Source: a virus
Direction: 5' to 3' (one strand)
DNA length: 28,803 nt
IMG/VR virus record: IMGVR_UViG_3300000228_000030
Span: 1 to 28,803 of that record
The notes below the pieces were generated by a model. The model was given only the letters and a program-made list of their open reading frames with translations, made no database searches and had not been told where the DNA came from. Shown here in pieces: positions 16,484 to 25,400 of the stretch (positions are counted from its first letter, which is position 1; each line of letters opens with the position of its first letter). Both the position numbers and the translations under genes were made by a program.

Positions 16484-17765
16484 ATGGCAACAATGGGAAC
16501 TGGAACATTTTTAAGTTCAAAAGTAACGGCGGTTTATGATAGAATGCTACTTATGAGAGCAGTGGATAATCAAATATTTGATGTCGGTGCACAAGCACGA
16601 ACAATCAATGCAAATTCAAACACAAAGACTGGATTCGCTTACCGTTAATTTGTAGCGGCATATTGTGGTGACACAATTTGAAAACTCATCGAATTGCTGG
16701 GAACTCCATTAATATGGAAAATCAGCAGCCAAGCATGCAATTGCATGAAGGTTCAACGACTATTCCGAGAGGAAGTAGAGACAAGTGTCTCGAAGCGGTG
16801 AGTATCTAATTAAAATAAAATTAGATAATGATATAGTCTAATCTATGCAGTAATGTATAGCTGCACTTAATTGTGCGATGCGAGATTAACGAACTCGTGT
16901 GAATATAATGTACAAAAATATACTCCCCGCAACAACGCCCCTAGCTGAATATGACGGAAGTAATCTTAAAACTGCCAATAAAATAGTAAGAGAAGAAGTT
17001 TCATTTAGTGTTGGACATTATGGCGATTATATTGTTTACACAGATGAATTGGATCTCTATGATTTTGATAATATTCGTGCATCATTTTTGGACGTATTGG
17101 GTGACCAAGCTAGTATTACTTTGGACACACTAAGAAGAAATGCATTGAGAGCTTCAACAAACCTTGTATATGCAAATGGACAAACAACAAGAGCATTGGT
17201 TGCATCAACTAAAGCTAAGATTGTTGTTGGAGATTTGAAACTTATTGGAGTAAAACTCAAAAACCAAAGAGCGAAGAAATTCAAGCGAGTAGTAACTGGA
17301 ACAACTGCAATAGGAACTACACCAATCAGAAGTGCATACCTTTCAATTATATCTCCAGAAGTAACTGAAGACTTGAGATTGTTGGACAAATGGAAAAATG
17401 TTGAAGATTATGCGGATTACTCAAAAGCAATTTCAGAAGATGAAGTTGGTTCTTGGGGAGATTTTAGATTCCTTGAATCAACAAACAATGCTCCAATTGA
17501 TGTATCTGGAACGAATGTATATCAATCTTACTTCTTTGGTGAGAATGCATATACAACTGTAACGGTAAGAGGAAAACAAGGTATTCAAACAAAAGTAAAA
17601 CCACTTGGTTCAGCAGGAAGTGCTGATCCACTCGATCAATACGGTACAATCGGATGGAAGGCAATTGCAGGTACAGCAATTCTTAACCAAGCGTGGTTGG
17701 TTGTGGCTGAATCCACAGCATCAATCGAAGACGCAACCGTTAAGCATTATTACGATTTTTCGTAA
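16484..17765 (+). CDS. major capsid protein, N4-gp56 type, split by a group I intron
   Basis: Joined from exon 1 (16484-16645, 54 codons) and exon 2 (16911-17765, 284 codons plus stop), giving 338 residues. The joined chain reads GFAYR then YKNILPATTPLAE across the junction, the usual 'F.r...LpatTPL.EG' of N4-gp56 capsid proteins. It continues with the family pattern: VGHYGDYIVYTDELDL, ASITLDTLRRNALR, PIRSAYLSIISPEVTEDLR and a C-terminal beta section. It assembles the icosahedral shell. ATG 16484 follows AAAAGG; the frame is open back to 16415, but that adds unsupported codons. Without splicing, translation stops at TAA right after Arg54. The GTG at 16899 that seems to open exon 2 is inside the intron and is not a real start. 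Confidence 0.88.
16646..16910 (+). ncRNA. self-splicing group I intron (subgroup IA) in the capsid gene
   Basis: A 265-nt ribozyme. P1: exon CCGU (16642-16645) pairs with GCGG (16655-16658), with the required U.G at the splice site. P10: UUUGUA (16649-16654) is the exact complement of the first six bases of exon 2, UACAAA. P2: ATTGTG/CACAAT with GUGA loop (16662-16677). P3: 16684-16691 with 16796-16803 (8 bp). P4: GCTG 16696-16699 with CAGC 16723-16726. P5: TCCAT/ATGGA. P7: GACTA 16758-16762 with TAGTC 16834-16838. Between P7 and P3 are two extra hairpins (TTCC/GGAA, 16763-16774; GAGACA/TGTCTC, 16778-16791), typical of IA. P8: 16804-16811 with 16819-16826. P9: CTATGCA/TGTATAG with GUAA loop (16843-16860). 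The intron ends in G16910. It contains no open frame for a homing nuclease. Confidence 0.92.
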
Positions 17766-17778
17766 TTTAACCTAAATA

Positions 17779-17805
17779 CACGCTACATCAATTTGATGTG
17801 GTGTG
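17779..17805 (+). terminator. 12-bp hairpin with 3-nt loop after the capsid gene
   Basis: CACGCTACATCA pairs with TGATGTGGTGTG around the loop ATT, with three G.U-type pairs. It sits 14 bases after the capsid stop and is the strongest hairpin in the gap 17766-17832. No T-run follows, so it may be a weak terminator or an RNA end-stabiliser that raises capsid mRNA relative to downstream genes. The 3-nt loop also recalls the hairpin promoters used by N4-type virion polymerases, but the stem is longer than theirs. Confidence 0.45.
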
Positions 17806-17832
17806 ACACATGAACAACAATAAAGGGAAACA

Positions 17833-18300
17833 ATGGATATGCAAAGAAAAGTATTGAAAGATATGAACAAAGATGAGTTGGATAAAATTATGACTCAACT
17901 TGAAATTCCTGGAGAAAACTCAGATACATTGGCAATCAAAGTTCAACGGATTGAAGAGTCGGGTAAATTTAAACCAATCAATGAAAATGGTACAAGTGGT
18001 ATTAAGATTGATGAGAAAGGTAGACGAATACATCCTACATTAGGAACATATAGAAAAGTTATTGTAACACCAATCGAACCAATGGAACAAAATACATCAA
18101 TTTTTGTTTCAATCAATGCCTATACAGCTGAATTTAAACCAAGAGAAATGGTTGAATTGCCAACGGAAATTATTAAATTGTTGAAATCACCTAGAGTACC
18201 TCAGCATTATTATGATTCGAGAGCTGTATCTGAAAATGGAAATGTTGGTGCACATATGACTAGATATGTTGCTAAGTATATTGTAGAGTCTGCTGAATAA
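17833..18300 (+). CDS. hypothetical virion protein after capsid (155 aa)
   Basis: A 155-residue protein with AAAGGGAAA before its ATG. The first 70 residues are helical and charged (RKVLKDMNKDELDKIMTQL). The rest reads as a compact beta-rich domain (YRKVIVTPIEPMEQNTSIF, VSINAYTAEFKPREMVELP) followed by SPRVPQHYYDSR. It lies directly after the capsid gene, where decoration, head-completion or adaptor genes are found. No family name can be given. The N-terminal helical part could be an assembly handle. Confidence 0.65.
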   Translation: MDMQRKVLKDMNKDELDKIMTQLEIPGENSDTLAIKVQRIEESGKFKPINENGTSGIKIDEKGRRIHPTLGTYRKVIVTPIEPMEQNTSIFVSINAYTAEFKPREMVELPTEIIKLLKSPRVPQHYYDSRAVSENGNVGAHMTRYVAKYIVESAE

Positions 18301-18316
18301 TACATAAGGAGTAAAA

Positions 18317-18529
18317 ATGTTCGATCAACTTCTAAAGTTATTTGGTAATGAAGGTTTTGCAAATTTGCTTAAAACTGGATTATCTGGATATGGTGCATTC
18401 AAAGCTGGTGATATGATGAACTTTCAAAAGGATATGATGAAAAAATCAGAACAACGGCAAGATGCATTATTTAAACAAGACCAAGAAAGCAAGGATTATA
18501 GAAAAAATCTTGATTTCAGCTTTACTTGA
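18317..18529 (+). CDS. small virion-type protein (70 aa)
   Basis: A 70-residue protein with AAGGAG eight bases before the ATG. It has a short amphipathic N-terminus (MFDQLLKLFGNEGFANLLK), a Gly/Ala turn (GLSGYGAFKAGDMMNF) and a charged, Gln-rich helix (MKKSEQRQDALFKQDQES). Similar small proteins with a hydrophobic front and a charged helical tail precede the large internal proteins of many podoviruses. That is a resemblance of layout, not a family match. It could be a minor ejection protein. Confidence 0.62.
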   Translation: MFDQLLKLFGNEGFANLLKTGLSGYGAFKAGDMMNFQKDMMKKSEQRQDALFKQDQESKDYRKNLDFSFT

Positions 18530-18538
18530 TTTTATGCT

Positions 18539-18555
18539 AGGGGTGCAATACCCCT
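18539..18555 (+). terminator. GC-rich hairpin, possible weak terminator
   Basis: AGGGGT pairs with ACCCCT around loop GCAAT. It lies ten bases after the small gene's stop and is one of the few runs of G and C in this AT-rich window. It is followed by TTGAATTATTG, not a clean T-run, so termination would be partial at best. Confidence 0.45.
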
Positions 18556-18562
18556 TGAATTA

Positions 18563-18592
18563 TTGTACACAATAGCTAAGTGTACATATACT
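18563..18592 (+). promoter_or_regulatory. inverted repeat with a possible promoter -10 box
   Basis: TGTACAC (18564-18570) and GTGTACA (18580-18586) form a perfect 7-bp inverted repeat with a 9-base spacer. TATACT (18587-18592) directly after it matches five of six bases of a sigma70-type -10 box. TTGTAC, 18 bases upstream, is a poor -35. It could be a promoter overlapped by an operator for the 285-residue gene and the giant gene, or simply an RNA hairpin. Confidence 0.3.
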
Positions 18593-18610
18593 CAAATAAA
18601 AGGATTTTAA

Positions 18611-19468
18611 ATGGCAGGTATAGGAGAGCTTCAAGATTATAGAAGATATAAACAATCGGATCCAATGGATGGTATGCGTTCGTTAGCATATTTATTGCAA
18701 ACACAGAATGAATCATTTAAAGAAATGGGTGAAGGAATTGACAAATATGGGCAAGGCAAAGGACGTGAAGCACTTGCAACATTAATGGCAACACCAGAGT
18801 ATGGAAAATTAAATCCAGAACAAGCACAATCAAAAATAATGGAATTGACAAAAGGACGTGATCTTGGTGATGCAGGAAAAAGTATATTAGAACAAACATA
18901 CAAAAACAAAGGTGATATTCAAGATCTTGCACAAGATGAACAATTAAGAAGATTGGAACATGGTTTTGATTTGGATAAATTGGCGGTACAAGAACGATAC
19001 AATATTGCTGGAGATGCAAGAAGCCATGCAAATACAATGGAAAGATTATCCAAATATGGTGAAGGAAGTGGAAAAAGCGGAAGAGGTGGAAAAGAAGAAT
19101 TAATGGGTGGTGAAAATAGTAATCCAGCAAGAAAAGCATATATAGAAGAAATATGGAATACACAAGATCCAGATATCAGAAATAAACTAATTGCAAAAGG
19201 AATTATGGATGGAACACTGAGCAGACAAGATAGACTTACATTAAGTAATGCGGGATTATTTGGAAAAAACAACGAGAAACAAAAAATCAATGGAGTAAGA
19301 ATTGGACAAGAAGAATACAATGCAATGGATCCAGAATCGAGGAAATTTTACGAAGCACATCCAGAAGAAGTTTATTTTGTGAATCGTCAGCCAATGGTTA
19401 GGAATATGCCATTAAATGCAGTATCATTGAACGAACTCAAGAAAACATTAAAACCAAAACAAAAATAA
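18611..19468 (+). CDS. hypothetical internal-virion-type protein (285 aa)
   Basis: A 285-residue protein with AAAAGGA before its ATG, directly upstream of the giant polymerase gene. It is helical and charged, with a Gly/Ser/Lys-rich linker near residues 150-165 (GEGSGKSGRGGKEE). The C-terminal domain has RKAYIEEIWNTQDPDIRNKL and EEYNAMDPESRKFYEAHPEE, segments that look like a small folded unit. No known family is recognised. Its position between small virion genes and the giant protein suggests it is packaged and perhaps ejected together with it. Confidence 0.65.
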   Translation: MAGIGELQDYRRYKQSDPMDGMRSLAYLLQTQNESFKEMGEGIDKYGQGKGREALATLMATPEYGKLNPEQAQSKIMELTKGRDLGDAGKSILEQTYKNKGDIQDLAQDEQLRRLEHGFDLDKLAVQERYNIAGDARSHANTMERLSKYGEGSGKSGRGGKEELMGGENSNPARKAYIEEIWNTQDPDIRNKLIAKGIMDGTLSRQDRLTLSNAGLFGKNNEKQKINGVRIGQEEYNAMDPESRKFYEAHPEEVYFVNRQPMVRNMPLNAVSLNELKKTLKPKQK

Positions 19469-19475
19469 AGGATTC

Positions 19476-22400
19476 ATGATGAATGAATGGGAAAATCTTG
19501 AATTACCAAAAGAAGAAAATGCTATGATAGATTTTATTCCATCCAAGCAAAATGATGACAACGAATGGAAGAATATAGATATAAGTAGCAAGGAAGCATT
19601 AGAGAAACTAAAAGACTTTGGTAAGGATAAAAAAGTATACAATGATGCAGACGAACTATGGAAATTTGGTGAGACTAAAGATAAAAAGCCAATATACAAA
19701 ACAAAAGATGAAATGGATGCTATTGATAGAGCTAGAGCAAATTTTGCACAAACATCATTTTCTGAAGGTGTAAACAAATTATTTGGATTGAAGGGGAATG
19801 AGGCTGATGTAAAAGTTGTTGATGGAAAAAAAGAAAGTCTAGACAATAAAATAATCAATGATATGGACAATCAACAAATTCAAGAATATATAGGTCGAAA
19901 GATGATTCCATCGGATAATCCAAAGGATAAACATTTATATGCCTTTGAATCATTAGACGTGGATGGAACGACTTCCATTAAATTTGGTATAGCTAAGAAA
20001 AGTTTTCAAGATAGATACAAGAAACAACCAGAAGTATTGCAAGGTGCTAGATTGTTATTTGATGAACCAGTAGAAAATGCAGAAGAAATTGAAAATACAA
20101 TACATGGATCAAAATGGGCGAGAGAAAATAGGGAGTTTGCATTTGGTAAGGGACATATAAAAGGTTCGGGAGGAACTGAATACTATGATGCAAAATCATT
20201 GTTATTTGGAGAAACAACAACAAATACTGCACAAACACCAATACAAGAAAATGCTACTAAAAAAGTTGAAACAATATTGAAAGATAATCCATACAAAGAT
20301 GTTGCTAAAAATGTAAGAGATATTGGACATGATTTGAATACCACTACTGAAAATATCAATTCAACTGAAATTGTTAAACCAGCTGAAGAACCATTGGATA
20401 GAACATACTTCTTGAAAAATGATACATCGAAATTAACAGTTGAGCAATTAATTGAGAAAGCAAATAAGGTTCGTGAAGGAACAAACTACTTAACTCCAGG
20501 ACGAGCATATTCAAAAGATGTGTTAGAGTCAATGCCGCAATATCAAGAATTGGCACGAAAGATTGATGGTGATATATTTAAACTTGAAGGAGATACTCCA
20601 CAAGAAAAAGCAAAATCACTATCAAAACAAATGTCAAGTTTCAATTGGAATATGATGGATACAGTTGGAAGTGCGTTAATGCTGGATGGAAACAAGAAAC
20701 TTGCAAAGAATTTTTCAGACGCATTAGAACTATATGACGCAACGGATACAGATGCAACGCAAGTTGTAGAGGCAACAAAAAATGTAGCAACAGATCCAAC
20801 ATCTTGGATATCGTTAGGAACATTTCCAGCGATAAAAGGAATTGCGCAAGAAGCAGGGAAGAAGGGATTAATAAATTATCTTCGTGGTGAAGTACCAAAA
20901 AATGTTGCAATTGGTGCTACAGAAGGTGCTGGATATGCTGGAACTTTTGATTTAGCAAGACAAAATATAGATATTGAAGCAGATAAGAAAAAAGAAATAA
21001 ATGCTGGTGAATTAGCACAATCAATGGGACTAGGTACAGTATTGGGTGGAGCATTGGGTGGAACAATGACAAAGCTTATGAAAGCTCCAACTAAAGAAGA
21101 AGGAGTCAACGCATTTAATGAATTTAGAAATGAAGCCAACACAGTTATAAATAATCCTGAATCAACTCCTAAACAAATAGAAGAAGCAACGACTCACTTG
21201 GAATTCATAGATAATGCAGAAAGGATTATGAATAGTGGAAAAACACAAGAAGAAAATATTGCTGCATTAAATTCAATATTAAATGATGGACAAAAAAAAG
21301 GTTTCCTTGAGTTAGATACTGAAGCTAGAAAAGAATCAAAACCAGAAGGATTAACTCCAGAAGACTATGAAACAATTAAGAATGAAGATGGAACTTCACA
21401 AGTAAAATTGAAAGATGATGTTGCAAAACAAATTGAAAAAGCAAAGCAATATAAGTCTGAACAAGAATTGCAAATAGTCAAAGGAGAAGGTGCAAAAAAA
21501 ACTAGAAGCGAAATTGAGCAATCAACATTCAAAGTAAGAAATCCATTGACGGAACAAGAAGGTGTAATTGAGGGACAAAAATATATTGAGCCATTGAACG
21601 ATGAAATGAAAATTGAATATGGATATGATGATCGTGGAAGAATGTATGCACATGAAAAATCACTACTTAGTCATCAAGGAACGAAAGAAGACAAAGCCTC
21701 ATTGGAAGTTGTGCCGTGGAAACCAAAGATTGAAAAATGGAAAGACATTGAAAATGAAATTGCAAGGAGAATGAACTTCTATGACCACGACAAAACATTG
21801 CAACAAAGATATGGACAAACACAAGCGTCATTGAAACAAGAAAGAATAAAGAATAATATTGCATCAAAAGATATCGCAAATAGAAATGCATTTATGATAG
21901 ATCAATATCGAGATTTATACAAAGTTACTGAGCATAAAGGATTGAGGCAAGACATAAAAAGTTCAATAAAAGAAATCAAAGAAAATAAAATTGTTGACTA
22001 TAAAATATCTGACGAATTGAAAGAACGAGTGGATAAGCAATATTATGATCAATTAAAAATCGATGAAACACATTCTGCAGAAAGAGTTAGACGTGATATT
22101 GAAATAAGCCAAGACTTTAAAAGACGAACTGAAACAAGACTTGAAAAAAATGAATTTGATGCAATAGACAATCCAGAAGCTGACATAGTAAAAAAACAAG
22201 ACGTCGATGAAAGAACAATCAAATCAATACAATCAAAGATAGATGACCAAGTATCTTCAAGATTAGTAAAAGACAATTTGAATGATGTAAAACAAGGAAT
22301 GCAATTATTGGGTAGAAATTGGTCGGGGAAGAGTTCAGAAGTATTGGGAACAAAACTTAAGAATAAAATGAAAGTTGTTGATGAATATCGAAATAGATTG

Positions 22401-25400
22401 AATGATATGCAGGATTTTAATGATGCAAAAATAACATTGCAAGAATTGAGATATCGTGAAGAAAGAAGATTGCAAGATAAATGGAAAACTGGATCAAAAA
22501 TAGAATTCAAAGATATGACCGAACTAACAAAATTCCAAGAAGAAAAGATCAAGGAGTATGCTGATATTGGATTGAATGTTAAACCATCATATGAGAAAAA
22601 TGAATTTCATCAATCTACTGGAGCTCAAAATTCAGAAAAGGCAAGACAATTTAAACTTGAACGAGAATCGAAAGAAAGAAAATCGAATTCAGCAGCATAT
22701 GATTCATTGATAGGAAGAATCTCACATTTTAGAGAAACCGGAAAACTACCAATATCAAAAGACAATAAATACGGAAAACAAGGACAAGTTGCATTAACTG
22801 AAAAACAAATACAAGCAATAGACGATAAGATATTGTCTGATAAAGAAATTGCAGGAATGCAAGAAATTCCAAATGTGACGAATGCAGAAAAGAAAACAAT
22901 GATAAAAGATTCGAAGAAAAATGCAATTGTTAAAATACGAGAAGCACAAAAGAAGCGACTTGGACTTTCAAAAAATGATACAAAACCAAGAATAGTGAAT
23001 TTCAAAGATTCAATATCAGATGTGTCGAATTCATATATGCAAATTATGGCTACGGTATTAAGCTCTGCAAATATTGGAAAGCATACAAAACTTGGCGGAA
23101 AAGGATTTGAACTTAATGATATTCGAGAAGCGATGGGTAAAGATTTTGAAGAAATGGGAATTAAACAACCAGAGAAAAATGGAGAGAAAATTCCTTGGAA
23201 AAATGTAACAAAACCACTTGTTATGAAGGAGGGGTATGGACAACAACAAAAATCAAGAATTAACGAATTGATGGAATCAAATGGAATAACAAAAGAACAT
23301 GCAGAACAAATAGATAAGGCTTATCAAAACATTATGGAAAAAGAAATGCCTGAACTTAAAATGGTTAGAGAAGCAATCTATGCAAAACTTACAGATCCTG
23401 ATTTTAATGGACACATCAAATATAAAATTGGTAACTTTGAAGTTGATTTCAAAATGCTTAAGAATGAAACTGGAATGATGAAAATAAAAGGAACCAATAA
23501 AGAGGTAACAATAAAAACCGGAAGTGTTGACGAAGCAAGTAGAGCATTAATGCCAAATATTATTCATTCAATAGATGGATATATTGCTAGAAAAATGCAA
23601 AAACAAGGATTTCACTCAACACACGACTCATTTGTTATTCCTGCTGGAAGAACTGAAGAAGATGCAATGAAAGCATATAATGAAATTTTAAAAGAAATAA
23701 ATTCTGGAAATCTATTCGAAAACATAATGAAACAAATTGGAGTAGATTCAAAGAAATTTAAGCAAAATACATTAACAAATGAAATGATTGATGAATCGAC
23801 TGCAAAGATGAAAATAGAACATTCAAAAGATATTGCAGAAGAAGCAACAAAGCGTGAAGAAGACTTATCAAGAACTTTGACTGATTCTGAAACAATGCGT
23901 GAATATATGGCATCGAATAATCACAGACAAACTCCAACGGGAAGATTGATTGATAGATTGGTACAAGAAGCAATGCATAGTAATATGTCAATTGCAAGAG
24001 AATCAGATGATGTCTTTGAAAGACAGTTCGCACTAGCAATGCAATCACCACACTATGATAAAACGAAACAAATCGAAGCTCCAGAAGGTGTGAATAAAGC
24101 GTTATGGAATAAAACACAAGAAGAAATATTCAATGAGTCAAGAGCAAAGATTGAATATAATCCATTCTTGCAAGAAAAACTAATGAATAATCAAATGAAA
24201 GATTTGTTTGATTTCCCAACAAAACAAGAAAGAAAATTCTTTGACGAAAATGGGAAAATGATTGGTGAAAAGACTAAGTCAAAAACTGATATACTTATCA
24301 AAGAAAGACGACTTGGAAGAAAAATATATAATGATTTGCCAAAACGAATAAAAGATTATGTATCAAAAGATTCGAAGAGTTATCAAGAACTTGCATTGAA
24401 AGTAAGAAACGAAAATAAATCAAAGATTGAAACACAACCTGAGACAAAAACTGAAGAAGTGATTCAACCTAAAGTTACAGAGAAGATTCAACCTAAAGTT
24501 GAAGAGGCAATAGAACAAAAACAAATGCCGATTGAACAACAATTCGAAACTGCAATTGTATTACATGCAAATGAAGTACAACCAAATAAAGGATTGTTGC
24601 AAAAAATAAAAGACGCTTGGTATGATAGTGAGTTTGTTGCATATATTGAAAGGCAATTAGGAAATACTGAAAGGTCAAAGCAATTCAATAAATTGCATGC
24701 AATTCAACAACATGCAAGTGAAATGGTTGCAAGAAAACATGAAGCACTGAAAAAGAATTGGGATAATATTCTTCCTAAAGATGAATTGAAAAACATTACT
24801 AAACATATATTACATACTGATTTAGAAGCAATAACTGATGCAAGTGGGAATGTAATGTCAGTAAATGAAATTGCAAAATTCATGAAAGACAATAAAAGAT
24901 TGCTTGATTTTAGACATCCAGTAATGGGAAAATTGGATACAGCAATGAATCAAAGTGCAAAAGCAATAGGACGACCAGAGAATCAAATTGGACATTTCTT
25001 TGACAATGCAGATGAAATTGTAAAACATTTTGAATTGAAACAAAGTGATGCAGAAATTATTGATAAGATGATTACGATAAAAGCGATGAAATATGATACG
25101 CAAGCATTCATAGACAAATATAAAAATGAACAATGGTTTAAGGATGTGATACAAACAAGAAAAATAGATAAACAAAGATCCAAAGAATTGTTTGAGCAAA
25201 ATGGTCAATCATATGTAAAAGGGTGGATTGCCGAAATAACTGATAATGGGAAAATGCTACGATCTGATGATAATCCAATGGCTGAAAATGGATTTGAAGT
25301 TGTACGTAATACACAACCATCATATGAAGCAGGAGCAATTCCAATAAGTATTGAAAAAAATAAAGTTGGAAAGACAATTGAAGGATCAAAGAGACCAATA

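Noticed and set aside
16640-16910. Group II intron or inserted mobile element in the capsid gene
   Set aside because: No domain V/VI hairpin, no GUGYG start, no target duplication or transposase; the group I core accounts for nearly all of the segment.
16899-17765. Separate capsid gene starting at GTG 16899, with the piece before it as a broken gene
   Set aside because: The gap folds as a complete group I intron, P10 matches exon 2 exactly and the joined protein restores the family motif. The GTG lies inside the intron and has no ribosome site.
22049-22552. 167-residue minus-strand frame inside the giant gene (and many others such as 18717-19163 and 26425-26871)
   Set aside because: They are Leu/Ser/Phe-rich mirror images of AAR-rich codons on the + strand, have no ribosome sites and lie wholly under well-supported genes.
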